From the NCBI GenBank assembly GCA_021851325.1, contig JAJZDZ010000028.1:1-35351 (forward strand): 35,351 nt of DNA. Reading direction: 5' to 3'. Source of the DNA: Pseudomonadota bacterium. Lineage in GTDB: Bacteria > Pseudomonadota > Alphaproteobacteria > Micropepsales > Micropepsaceae. Below, piece after piece: positions 16,946 through 25,503 of this stretch; position 1 is the stretch's first letter; each line of letters opens with the position of its first letter. The notes below the pieces were generated by a model, which was not told where the DNA came from, did not search any database, and saw only the letters and a program-made list of their open reading frames with translations. The position numbers and the translations under genes were made by a program.

Positions 16946-17161
16946 ATGTTGAAGGCTTTCAAGTCCACCGCCGCTGCTCTCGTCATGGTTGGTGCGATTG
17001 GCTTAGTTGCGGCGCCGGCTATGGCCAAGACGGCTGCAAAGCCGGCTGCGACTAAGACCATGCAGCATAAGGCCACAAAAATGGCGTGGCACGGCAAGAA
17101 GATGGCACCCAAGAAGGCGATGAAGCCGATGGCCAAGAAAGGCGCGATGAAGAAGAAGTAG
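16946..17161 (+). CDS. Small exported Lys/Ala/Met-rich basic protein, copy 2
   Basis: This 71-residue protein is nearly identical to the one encoded at 16181-16396, with only I18 for V and M46 for K. Of the seven base changes in the gene, the rest are silent or in the stop codon (TAG here, TAA in copy 1), so the sequence has been kept under selection or corrected by gene conversion. The signal peptide, the AMA cleavage region, the WHGKK motif and the basic Met-rich tail are all kept. GAGG lies before the ATG in place of AGGGG, and its own terminator follows. Both copies look functional, and the extra copy probably raises dosage. Confidence 0.8.
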   Translation: MLKAFKSTAAALVMVGAIGLVAAPAMAKTAAKPAATKTMQHKATKMAWHGKKMAPKKAMKPMAKKGAMKKK

Positions 17162-17227
17162 TTCTTCATACGAGATTTCAAAAGTACGACTTAAGGCCGT
17201 CATCCATGGTGACGCGCCGACAAGACA

Positions 17228-17258
17228 GGCTCCCGCCAACCAGCGGGAGCCTTTTTTT
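17228..17258 (+). terminator. Intrinsic terminator, copy 2
   Basis: This has the same 9-base-pair GGCTCCCGC/GCGGGAGCC stem, 6-base loop and seven T residues as the copy 1 terminator, at the same distance from the stop codon. Confidence 0.93.
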
Positions 17259-17270
17259 ATCCTCGATGCA

Positions 17271-17919
17271 TATGCGCTTCCCGCCATGTCCCTCCAGCAA
17301 CTTTTGGTATCGCTTGGCTATGCCTTGGAGGCCAGTCGTCCTGGCCCGCGCATCACGCATTCTGGACGTGACCTTGAAAACGCAGGGCTGCGGCAACGCC
17401 ACGGCCACGGCCGACACAGGGCAGGCCGCCTTATGGCCCCTCGAAGGTTCAGACCCCGTCGCCACCCCCTCCATCGTACATGACAGAGCGCTTCCTGCGC
17501 TGCCGCCTCAATTATCAGCGCCATTAAGACAAGGTGGGAAAAGTGCGCTGCAACAAATGTCGATGTGGTGCCCCATTCAGGTCTACAGCAATAGAACCGC
17601 GATGAGAGACAGATGAGGCTCCATCATCCGTCCTGCGCCAGTCCACCTTTCTGTCTCCGCCATGATCGGTCATCCGGCATCTGTTTCACTTCGTGCGGGT
17701 CACCTGCAGTTCCACTTCGGAAAGACCAAGCGGACAAGGCATCAACGCGTCAGGTCTTCGCCCGCGTGAGCCCCAATCCGGCGCCCAGGAACCGGCCGCC
17801 CCATAATCTTCATACACATGTGAACGAATATTGACAGGCGGATCAACATCTGACAGCGTTCGCCGGTCGCGTGCCCAAGAACACGCGTGAACGCCTGCGG
17901 GCGTATGGGGGAGGAACCA
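17271..17919. other. Intergenic stretch before the TonB-dependent receptor
   Basis: About 650 bases hold no convincing gene; short frames on both strands lack family-like sequence. The receptor's promoter should lie here, but I cannot point to a definite box. The last 12 bases hold its ribosome site. Confidence 0.4.
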
Positions 17920-20298
17920 ATGAAATTCGGGCTGGGTCTATCTGTATCGGTTTTGGCACTGATCGGCAGTGGTGCGGCTTTCGCACAGTCGGCGGCTACA
18001 AATGGCAATCACCAGGCAGCGTCGTACACTAAAAGCCCCATTGAAGAAGTGGTGATCACGGCAGAGCGGCGCACCGAAAACCTGATGACCACCCCCGTTA
18101 CCGCAACGGTGCTCAACAGCCAGCAGCTGCAGGATCGGGACGTGATCAACGTCAATTCCCTGCAGTTCATTGCACCCAACGTGACCGTAAACGATCTCGG
18201 ACAGGGAATCGATTTCGATATCCGCGGCATCGGCAAAGGTGAACACAATACACAGACGCCAGTCGGCGTTGTTACCTATCGCGACGGCGCGGCAACCTTC
18301 CCGGGCTACATGACAGCAGAGCCCTTCTATGACATCAAAAGTGTCCAGGTTTACCGAGGACCACAGGGAACCTTCGTTGGACAAAATGCAACCGGCGGTG
18401 CGGTGTTCGTAACCACGAACAATCCGACCCTGGGCGGTGGCTATCACGGATACGGACAGTTTCAGTATGGCAATTACGATGACGTCCAGGTTCAGGGCGC
18501 CGTCGACATCCCCATCACCGACAATCTTGCCATCCGGCTTGCCGGGTTTGGCGAACGCCGCAACAGCTTCTACACCATTATCGATCGCTCGCCGGCAGAC
18601 AACTGCCCGCATTACCAGTATGCCAACTGCAAGCCCGGCTATAATCCTGGCAATCTCAAGGAAGGGGCCGGCCGTGTCACTATCCTTTGGCGTCCCTTAA
18701 GGTCTCTCACCATAAACCTCAAATACGACGCTCTTTATCAGGATTTCGGAGCCGCCCCTGCGGTCCCCTATTCGCAACTCCTGCCCGTTGGCGCACCGGT
18801 AGCACCCTATGGCTACCCTAACCCCTACCATGACAGTAATCTCTTCCACGTGACGGCAAATGCACCGCAGCAGCGCCTCGACCGCGAGCAGCGGACAATC
18901 CTCAACGCCGCTTACACCTTCGCCGACGGCACAAAGCTGGAATCCATCTCCGATTACAATGTCGGCAACACGATGTGGAGGTCCGATCTCGACGGCACCG
19001 ATTATGGCAATCCCGGCGACTACCCCTATTTCGGGAGCACGAGCAACTGGACGTTCTACGATTCAGTCGATGAAACGCTCTATTCCGAAGAACTCGACCT
19101 GATTTCACCAAGCCACCAGAAAGTGACCTGGGTCGGCGGACTTTATGCCCAGGAAAACGATTACACCTGGCGTCCGCCCTATCAGTTCTGGATTGCGGTT
19201 GGACCACGCTTTCCCGGTGGACCAACCCCCAATCTTGGCAACCTCTATCAATACACATCCTGGACCATCCAGGGCAAAACGACCAACCTCGACATCGCCG
19301 GATTCGGTCAGGTCGACGTCAAGCTGGGCGATGGCTTCTCTGCCTCCCTGGGTGGCCGCTGGACCCAGACCCGTTCACACAACAATGTCGACCTGTGGAG
19401 TTACGGCAATGGCTTCGGGGTGACGACCCTGTCACCCAAGCCCTATCTCGACAATCAGACCCAGCAGTCATCCTACATAACCTACAAGACGGCTCTCGAC
19501 TGGACCGTCAACAAGGACAACTTCCTTTATGCCTTTGTCGCGACCGGCTACACCGGTGGCGGCCTCAACACCTTCACCTCCGCAACCGGCGGTCCAGCTC
19601 CCTTCGGCAAGGTGACCGATACCGATTACGAGATGGGTTGGAAGAGTGCCTCCTGGTTCCAGGGACATCTGCGCACTGAACTCGACACCTTCTACACCAA
19701 TTACAATCACTTCCAGGTTACGCTGTCCGATCCCAGAGTCCCGATCCAGACCTACGAAATCAATCTGCCCACCACCACCACAATGTACGGCCTGGAAGGC
19801 GAGACACAGGCCTCGTTTGGCAGGCTGTCCTTCACAGCGAGCCTTGGCCTGCTCAAAAGCGCGCTCGCAAGCTTCTGGGCGGTGGACCCGCGCTATAACA
19901 TGCTGGCCACAGGTACCTGCAATCCCCGCACCGGTGGCACCGATCCTTACTGTGTCAATCTCAAGGGGCACCCGATTACCTATGCACCGAGTGTGACCTA
20001 CAATTTCGGGGTCCAGTACGAGTTCAAACTCGGAAACGGGAATACTCTGACGCCGCGCCTCAACTTCGCCCATGTCGCACAGCAATGGGCCTCGATCTTC
20101 GACAATCCGGCGGTCGGCGACCGGCTGGGAGCACGCAATCTGCTTGGTGCCCAGCTCCAATTTCAGACTGGAAGCTGGTTCGTCACGCTCTATGGCGACA
20201 ACATCACCAACGATATGTACGTCGCCTCCAACAATTCGGGTGGACTTTACGCCGGACCGCCGCGTCAGTTTGGCATTCGCCTGACGAAGCTGTTCTGA
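17920..20298 (+). CDS. TonB-dependent outer membrane receptor
   Basis: This is an outer membrane beta-barrel that imports a bound ligand using energy from TonB-ExbBD. The 792-residue precursor has a signal peptide (1-23, ending GAAFAQ) and a TonB box region, PIEEVVITAERR (40-51). Next come a plug domain (about 55-170, with DFDIRGIGKGEHN and VYRGPQGTFVGQNATGGAV) and a barrel ending in PRQFGIRLTKLF with the terminal Phe typical of outer membrane proteins. The frame is open from 17887, but the ATG at 17920 follows GGGAGGA and begins the signal peptide, so I chose it. It is of the large class found in many copies in sphingomonads, whose ligands include plant and aromatic compounds, peptides and siderophores. 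The acyl-CoA ligase 76 bases downstream hints at an acylated ligand. Confidence 0.94.
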   Translation: MKFGLGLSVSVLALIGSGAAFAQSAATNGNHQAASYTKSPIEEVVITAERRTENLMTTPVTATVLNSQQLQDRDVINVNSLQFIAPNVTVNDLGQGIDFDIRGIGKGEHNTQTPVGVVTYRDGAATFPGYMTAEPFYDIKSVQVYRGPQGTFVGQNATGGAVFVTTNNPTLGGGYHGYGQFQYGNYDDVQVQGAVDIPITDNLAIRLAGFGERRNSFYTIIDRSPADNCPHYQYANCKPGYNPGNLKEGAGRVTILWRPLRSLTINLKYDALYQDFGAAPAVPYSQLLPVGAPVAPYGYPNPYHDSNLFHVTANAPQQRLDREQRTILNAAYTFADGTKLESISDYNVGNTMWRSDLDGTDYGNPGDYPYFGSTSNWTFYDSVDETLYSEELDLISPSHQKVTWVGGLYAQENDYTWRPPYQFWIAVGPRFPGGPTPNLGNLYQYTSWTIQGKTTNLDIAGFGQVDVKLGDGFSASLGGRWTQTRSHNNVDLWSYGNGFGVTTLSPKPYLDNQTQQSSYITYKTALDWTVNKDNFLYAFVATGYTGGGLNTFTSATGGPAPFGKVTDTDYEMGWKSASWFQGHLRTELDTFYTNYNHFQVTLSDPRVPIQTYEINLPTTTTMYGLEGETQASFGRLSFTASLGLLKSALASFWAVDPRYNMLATGTCNPRTGGTDPYCVNLKGHPITYAPSVTYNFGVQYEFKLGNGNTLTPRLNFAHVAQQWASIFDNPAVGDRLGARNLLGAQLQFQTGSWFVTLYGDNITNDMYVASNNSGGLYAGPPRQFGIRLTKLF

Positions 20299-20312
20299 GC
20301 AAGATGCCAGTA

Positions 20313-20341
20313 CGGCCGTTGACCAACCAGGTCAGCGGCCG
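20313..20341 (+). other. Strong hairpin between receptor and acyl-CoA ligase genes
   Basis: CGGCCGTTGACC (20313-20324) and GGTCAGCGGCCG (20330-20341) pair over 12 positions, with one T-G wobble and a 5-base loop. The following bases are pyrimidine-rich (CTTGCTCCTTTCTCCCC) rather than a pure T-run. It may be a partial terminator that lowers ligase expression relative to the receptor, or an RNA-stabilising end; the sequence does not decide. Confidence 0.55.
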
Positions 20342-20374
20342 CTTGCTCCTTTCTCCCCAACCTTAAGCAGGAAC

Positions 20375-21937
20375 ATGCAGTTTTATTCCCTCACCGTTGA
20401 CAAGCTTCTTGATCACGCCGCCAAGTGGTGTAGTTCGCAGCAGGTCGTCACCGCCAGCGTCGGTCGTATCAGTTACGCAGAGCTGCGGCGACGCAGTAAT
20501 CTTCTCTCAGGCGCGTTGACCACGATTGGCCTCAGCGCGGGAGATCGGGTGGGAACGCTCGCCTGGAACACGCAGCATCATCTGGAGATGTACTTCGGAA
20601 CCATGGGCATGGGTCTGGTCTGCCACACGCTTAATCCCAGGCTGACACCCGCCCATCTGACGGCAATGCTTTGCGAGGCCGAGGATCGGGCGATCGCCGT
20701 TGCCGCAGATCTCATGCCGCTATGGGCACAAATGGCGCCTTACTGCCCAGCGGTCGAACATGTGATTGTACTCGACACACCGGCTTCCCTGGACACAGTC
20801 CAAGATCCCAAACGGCGCTACTGGAATTACGAAGCCCTTCTTCACGACCATGGCAGAGCGGGCACCTGGGGCGGGTTCGATGAGAATACGCCCGCCGGGC
20901 TCTGCTACACCTCCGGTACGACCGGAAAACCCAAGGGCGTGCTCTACACCCATCGCTCGAATTATCTGCACACGCTGCGTTCATTGCAGGCCGATGCGGT
21001 CGCACTTACCAGCGCCGACAGCATCCTGCTCGCCGTACCCATGTTTCATGCCAACGCCTGGGCATTTCCATTCGCAGCGCCGGCAGTCGGCGCCAAACTT
21101 GTGCTGCCAGGGCGCGCGCTCGACGGAGCCCATCTGACCAAACTTATCCGCGAGGAAGGCGTCACTATTGCGGCCGGCGTCCACACCGTCTGGCAGGGTG
21201 TGCTTGACTATCTCGACAGCGAGGGCGGCGACGTCCCCACGCTCGAGCGGGTCCTGATTGGCGGCTCCTCGTGCCCGGAGGTGGTCCTTCAGCGTATGCA
21301 GGATCGCCTCAAGGCGCAGGTACAGACGAGCTGGGGAATGACCGAGCTTTCCCCCCTGGGCACAATTTCGCCGGCACGGGCCAATGGGCCGGCGATTGCC
21401 TCGGGACGTCCCCCGCTCGGCCTCGACCTCAAGCTCACCGATGCCAGCGGCACGACCCTGCCGCAGCAGCGCAACGTCATGGGACATCTCAAGGTCAAAG
21501 GCGCGAGCGTGGTTGATCGCTATTTCAGATCCGAGGTCGATGTTCTTGACGCGGAGGGGTACTTCGACACCGGCGATCTTGCCAGCATTGACGAAGCCGG
21601 CAATCTCAGCATCTGCGGACGCTCAAAAGATCTCATCAAATCCGGTGGTGAATGGATCAATCCGGCAGAAATCGAAGCCGTGATCGGAGGCTTGCCAGGG
21701 GTCGGTCTGGTAGCGGTGATCGGCAAGGCGGATCTGAAGTGGGGCGAGCGGCCGCTCCTTGTGGTCGAGCCACAGAAAAACCACAGGCTCGATGCGGCGT
21801 CGCTGCTGGGTGCACTAAGGGGCAAGGTTGCCGACTGGTGGATTCCGGACGAGGTCGTCCAGATCGAAGCCATGCCACTGGCCCCCACGGGTAAGATTGA
21901 CAAGATTCGCCTGCGGGCGGACTACGCCAAACCTTGA
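20375..21937 (+). CDS. AMP-forming acyl-CoA ligase (fatty-acid type)
   Basis: The 520-residue enzyme belongs to the ANL superfamily and makes acyl-CoA from a carboxylic acid, ATP and CoA via an acyl-adenylate. Visible motifs are the phosphate loop YTSGTTGKPKG (178-188), SWGMTELSP (319-327), YFDTGDLA (396-403), the hinge region GRSKDLIKSGGEWI (415-428) and the catalytic C-terminal K507 in PTGKIDK. The pattern is closest to medium- or long-chain fatty acyl-CoA ligases, but aryl or other acids cannot be excluded. AGCAGGA precedes the ATG. It lies downstream of the TonB receptor with only a hairpin between them, so it is probably read from the same promoter and may activate an acid released from the imported ligand. 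Confidence 0.92.
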   Translation: MQFYSLTVDKLLDHAAKWCSSQQVVTASVGRISYAELRRRSNLLSGALTTIGLSAGDRVGTLAWNTQHHLEMYFGTMGMGLVCHTLNPRLTPAHLTAMLCEAEDRAIAVAADLMPLWAQMAPYCPAVEHVIVLDTPASLDTVQDPKRRYWNYEALLHDHGRAGTWGGFDENTPAGLCYTSGTTGKPKGVLYTHRSNYLHTLRSLQADAVALTSADSILLAVPMFHANAWAFPFAAPAVGAKLVLPGRALDGAHLTKLIREEGVTIAAGVHTVWQGVLDYLDSEGGDVPTLERVLIGGSSCPEVVLQRMQDRLKAQVQTSWGMTELSPLGTISPARANGPAIASGRPPLGLDLKLTDASGTTLPQQRNVMGHLKVKGASVVDRYFRSEVDVLDAEGYFDTGDLASIDEAGNLSICGRSKDLIKSGGEWINPAEIEAVIGGLPGVGLVAVIGKADLKWGERPLLVVEPQKNHRLDAASLLGALRGKVADWWIPDEVVQIEAMPLAPTGKIDKIRLRADYAKP

Positions 21938-21946
21938 GTTTTCAGT

Positions 21947-21964
21947 CCTGACGTTCGCGTCAGG
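21947..21964. terminator. Hairpin at the convergent end of the ligase gene
   Basis: CCTGACG, TTCG, CGTCAGG forms a perfect 7-base-pair stem with a four-base loop, 10 bases after the ligase stop. There is no T-run on either strand, so terminator function is tentative; the location between convergent genes favours a two-way end. The first arm is part of a 13-base direct repeat (21941-21953 and 21982-21994). Confidence 0.45.
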
Positions 21965-22015
21965 CCTCCGGCATGCGGACCTTCAGTCCTGACGATGACC
22001 GCAGCGGATGAGAAC

Positions 22016-22300
22016 TCAGGGCGCGGCGAGATAGCGTGGCAGTTCGCTCTCGAATTCCGGGAAATACCGGCTGATCACAGCGAGGTCAAAACGCTTCAGG
22101 ATTGCTTCCTTGGGCTCCCGATCAAGGAGGAAGGCGAAAGCCGACTGAAGCACGCGCTCAGGAGCAACACGTCCCCCCACGAGCCGCTCCCAGAGGTCAG
22201 GCTCGAGCGTGACGCGGTAGCGGCAGAGGCTCCCCGGCTCGCGCACCACCACGTCAAATTCGAACGCGGCGCCGCGGCCAACTGGTTTGACTTCAATCAT
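22016..22300 (-). CDS. Small conserved protein of unknown function
   Basis: This is a 94-residue soluble protein. Its C-terminal half, with SAFAFLLDREPKEAILKRFD followed by LAVISRYFPEFESELP, looks like a conserved small-protein family I have seen in bacterial genomes without a function. The N-terminal half has beta-like strands (FEFDVVV, YRVTLEPDLWERL). I chose the ATG at 22300, which has AAAAGGA upstream, though at a long 13-base spacing. ATG 22327 is an alternative, and the frame is open to 22387. It is convergent with the ligase and divergent from the exporter operon. It shares no motif with DNA-binding regulators, so I do not assign it to exporter control. Confidence 0.65.
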   Translation of the reverse strand: MIEVKPVGRGAAFEFDVVVREPGSLCRYRVTLEPDLWERLVGGRVAPERVLQSAFAFLLDREPKEAILKRFDLAVISRYFPEFESELPRYLAAP

Positions 22301-22553
22301 GGCGGACGCGGTCCTTTTGGTGTGCATGCTTTCTACCCATCCTGCGCGCGACGCAGAAGTCGGGCAAGCAGCGAGGCCATACCCCACCCATGCGCAGGAA
22401 CCAGCCGAGAGGGAGAGGGTGGACGGGCAAGGATCACCGTCAAAGAGGGGCTGGCCGTTTGTGCCTTGTCCTGGGCCGATGGGCTATCGGGGAACGACGC
22501 GCGGATCAGGCGGGCCCAGCCCTGGCTGCGCCACCATCGGAAGGAAGCTTACC

Positions 22554-24341
22554 TTGAGTACCCCGGTCGTCAGGCTTGCGGGCGTCACCAAGCAGTTCCG
22601 GAGCAACCAACGCCGCGTCACAGCGATCGATGGCATCACGGCCCAGATCGCAACCGGACGGATCACGGGTCTGGTCGGCCCGGACGGAGCCGGAAAGACG
22701 ACACTAATCCGGCTTATCGCGGGTCTCCTGGCGCCCAACAGCGGTACCATTGAGGTTCTGGGGCTCGATGCGGCCCGCGATGCCCAGAAAATCCAGGCAG
22801 CCATTGGTTACATGCCGCAGCGCTTTGGTCTTTATGAAGATCTCAGCGTCTTTGAGAATTTTACCCTCTATGCGCGACTGCGTGCCCTTAAGGGTGCTGC
22901 ACGCGAGGACCGCTTCAAGCAACTGATGGCTTTTACAGGCCTCGGTCCTTTCCGCGACCGCCTGGCCGGACAGCTGTCCGGAGGGATGAAGCAGAAGCTG
23001 GGTCTTGCCTGTGCCCTCGTTCACCCACCGCGTCTGCTCGTTCTTGATGAACCAAGCGTGGGCGTCGATCCGGTATCACGGCGCGAACTGTGGTCGATTG
23101 TCGAAACGCTTGTCGAGGATGGTGTCAGCGTGCTGTGGAGTACTGCCTATCTCGACGAAGCCGAGCGCTGCCACGACGTTCTGCTCATGAGCGAGGGACG
23201 TCTCCTGCATGCCGGACCTCCCGGCCCCATGAGCGCGGGACTTACCGGACGTACCTACACTTTTTCCCTCAACGGCATGGACAAGCGTACGATCATTCCA
23301 CGACTGCGGCAGCATCCCTATGTCATGGATGCCCTCATCAAGGGGAGCGGGGTACATCTTCTGCTCAGCCACGAGCCCGATGTGGCGCAAAAGCAGGAGC
23401 TGGCCCAGGAACTGGGCCTTGGGGAAGATGACTTGCACCCGACAGCGCCCCGCTTTGAGGATGCCTTCATAGCCCTCCTGAAGGCGCCCTCTGCGCCTGC
23501 CTCCCAAAACTCGCTTCTAGCAGATGACGGCCCCAGCGCGTTGCACCACCACGGCATCGCTACCAACGCCGGCAGCGGGTCGGTGATAGAGGTTGAGCAT
23601 CTCGTACGCCGCTTCGGGTTGTTCCGGGCCGTCGATGACATCGGCTTTAGCGTCGCGCGCGGTGAGATCTTTGGGCTTCTGGGACCAAATGGCGCGGGAA
23701 AGTCGACCACGTTCAAGATGCTCTGCGGTCTTCTGCCGCCCAGTGACGGCAAGGCGCTGGTCCTTGGCATCGATCTGCGCAAGGCGGCCGCAGCCGCCCG
23801 CGCCCACATCGGCTATATGGCACAGAAGTTCTCGCTCTATGCTGATATGAGCGTAACCGAAAACCTGACCTTCTTTGCCAGTGCCTATGGCCTTGGTGGC
23901 CTTGCGCGCAACCGCAAGATTGCCGAAGCGATTGAAGAGTTCGGCCTGGGTAATCTTGCCGGGGTTATCAGCGCCCAGCTGCCTTTGGGTTACAAGCAGC
24001 GTCTTGCTCTTGCCTGCGCCATCATGCACGAGCCCGGGGTTCTGTTTCTTGATGAACCCACCTCAGGCGTCGATCCGCTGGTGCGGCGCGAATTCTGGAC
24101 ACGCATCAACGCCATGGCCGCAGACGGTGTAACGGTGCTCGTTACCACCCACTTCCTCGAGGAAGCGGAATATTGCGATCGTCTCGGCATCATTTATCAG
24201 GGCAAACTCATTGCCCTGGGAACCCCCGATCAACTCAAGAATGCGCATCGCCACGAGAAACAGCCCAACCCCACACTCGAGGACGCCTTCATTGAACTGA
24301 TCCAGAACTATGACAGGGAAAAGGATCATGAGACCAGGTGA
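22554..24341 (+). CDS. ybhF: Fused double-ATPase subunit of a YbhFSR-type ABC exporter
   Basis: The 595-residue protein contains two ATP-binding cassettes in one chain. Cassette 1 (about 6-310) has GPDGAGKT (42-49), LSGGMKQ (141-147) and LLVLDEP (161-167). Cassette 2 (about 344-590) has GPNGAGKS (377-384), PLGYKQ (477-482) in place of LSGGQ, VLFLDEP (496-502) and H533. Cassette 1 has A198 where the H-loop histidine is expected. The sequence closely matches the layout of E. coli YbhF. No ATG fits the N-terminus; a TTG at 22554 follows AAGGAAG at good spacing and begins the conserved region, so I chose it over the longer open frame from 22287. The stop overlaps the next gene by 14 bases. In E. 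coli the system has been linked to drug and cation efflux; the substrate here is unknown. Confidence 0.92.
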   Translation: MSTPVVRLAGVTKQFRSNQRRVTAIDGITAQIATGRITGLVGPDGAGKTTLIRLIAGLLAPNSGTIEVLGLDAARDAQKIQAAIGYMPQRFGLYEDLSVFENFTLYARLRALKGAAREDRFKQLMAFTGLGPFRDRLAGQLSGGMKQKLGLACALVHPPRLLVLDEPSVGVDPVSRRELWSIVETLVEDGVSVLWSTAYLDEAERCHDVLLMSEGRLLHAGPPGPMSAGLTGRTYTFSLNGMDKRTIIPRLRQHPYVMDALIKGSGVHLLLSHEPDVAQKQELAQELGLGEDDLHPTAPRFEDAFIALLKAPSAPASQNSLLADDGPSALHHHGIATNAGSGSVIEVEHLVRRFGLFRAVDDIGFSVARGEIFGLLGPNGAGKSTTFKMLCGLLPPSDGKALVLGIDLRKAAAAARAHIGYMAQKFSLYADMSVTENLTFFASAYGLGGLARNRKIAEAIEEFGLGNLAGVISAQLPLGYKQRLALACAIMHEPGVLFLDEPTSGVDPLVRREFWTRINAMAADGVTVLVTTHFLEEAEYCDRLGIIYQGKLIALGTPDQLKNAHRHEKQPNPTLEDAFIELIQNYDREKDHETR

Positions 24342-25494
24342 TCCCTCTTTCGCCGTTGTGCCAGAGCAGGGATCCGGCTCTGCCGGACTGCGTCTCTTTG
24401 GGCTCGTCTATAAGGAGGCCCTCCAGATTATCCGCGATCCAAGCAGCATCGCGATCGCCTTCGTGCTGCCAATCATTCTCCTTCTGCTCTTCGGCTACGG
24501 CGTCTCCCTGGACGCCAAACACGTTCCCCTCGGCCTGGTGGTTGAATCTCCCTCCCCCAAGACCTCGGATTTTGCGGCCGCACTGTCGCATTCGGAATAT
24601 TTTCAGATCGATCGCCTGTCGGATCGCCGCCTGGCTGTTGCGGCCATGCTGTCCGGGCGTATCAACGGGATCATCGTTCTGCGCAGCGACTTTGCGCGCA
24701 AGCTCTATTCTGCGTCCGGCGCCCCGATCCAGGCGATCATCAATGGCACGGACGCCAACACCGCCCGTATCATTTCAGGGTACGTTCAAGGAGCGTGGCA
24801 GACCTGGCTCATTCACTATGGTCTTGATCACGGCCATAGCATCAGCGCCCCGGTGAGTGTCGACCAGCGCATGTGGTTCAACCCGGATATACGCAGCCGC
24901 AATTTCCTCATCCCGGGACTGATCGCCATCATCATGACCCTCATCGGCACGCTTCTGACCGCCCTCGTGGTTGCGCGCGAATGGGAGCGTGGAACCATGG
25001 AAGCCCTCCTCGTCACGCCGGTACGGATTGACGAAATCCTCCTCGGAAAGCTCATTCCCTATTTTGTCCTCGGCATGGGAGGCATGGCCATATCGACGGG
25101 CATGGCGGTATGGGTCTTTGGTGTCCCCTTTCGTGGCTCAGTCCTCGCCCTCATCACCATATCGTCCCTCTTCATGCTGGCCGCGCTCGGCATGGGGCTG
25201 CTGATTTCAACGCTTGCCCGCAGCCAGTTCGTGGCCGGGCAGGTGGCGATCATCATCGCCTTTCTGCCGGCCTTCATTCTGTCCGGATTCATATTCGATA
25301 TCGCAAGCATGCCTGCTGCCGTACAGTTCCTGACCCACGTCATCCCTGCCAGATATTTCGTCGCGGCGCTCCAGAGCCTGTTCCTTGCCGGCACCCTCTG
25401 GCAGGTCCTGTTTTCCAACAGCATCGCTCTTGCCATCATGGCTCTCGTCTTTCTTGGTGTCACCCGCATGCGTACCCGCAAGGCGCTGGAGTAG
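24328..25494 (+). CDS. ybhS: ABC-2 type exporter permease, YbhS-like
   Basis: The 388-residue membrane protein has the ABC-2 layout. A first transmembrane helix (about 42-58, IAIAFVLPIILLLLFGY) is followed by a large periplasmic domain (about 60-195). The C-terminal half holds several helices, starting with FLIPGLIAIIMTLIGTLL and followed by the cytoplasmic REWERGTMEALLVTPV coupling stretch typical of the family. It pairs with the next gene's product to form the channel driven by the double ATPase. The ATG at 24328 lies inside the end of ybhF and has AAAAGG before it; an upstream ATG at 24310 in frame lacks a ribosome site. Overlap and order (F, S, R) match the E. coli operon. Confidence 0.9.
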   Translation: MRPGDPSFAVVPEQGSGSAGLRLFGLVYKEALQIIRDPSSIAIAFVLPIILLLLFGYGVSLDAKHVPLGLVVESPSPKTSDFAAALSHSEYFQIDRLSDRRLAVAAMLSGRINGIIVLRSDFARKLYSASGAPIQAIINGTDANTARIISGYVQGAWQTWLIHYGLDHGHSISAPVSVDQRMWFNPDIRSRNFLIPGLIAIIMTLIGTLLTALVVAREWERGTMEALLVTPVRIDEILLGKLIPYFVLGMGGMAISTGMAVWVFGVPFRGSVLALITISSLFMLAALGMGLLISTLARSQFVAGQVAIIIAFLPAFILSGFIFDIASMPAAVQFLTHVIPARYFVAALQSLFLAGTLWQVLFSNSIALAIMALVFLGVTRMRTRKALE

Positions 25495-25503
25495 GAGCAG
25501 ATC

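Larger units (their letters stand above)
16836..17270 (+). repeat. Tandem duplication, copy 2
   Basis: This is the second copy of the 16071-16505 unit at a constant 765-base offset with no insertions or deletions in the aligned part. The start of similarity is ragged and the end is sharp, just after the terminator T-run. Confidence 0.9.

Noticed and set aside
21995..22753. 252-codon plus-strand frame ahead of the exporter
   Set aside because: It overlaps both the small conserved minus-strand gene and the start of the ATPase in a different frame, and its product has no coherent domain.
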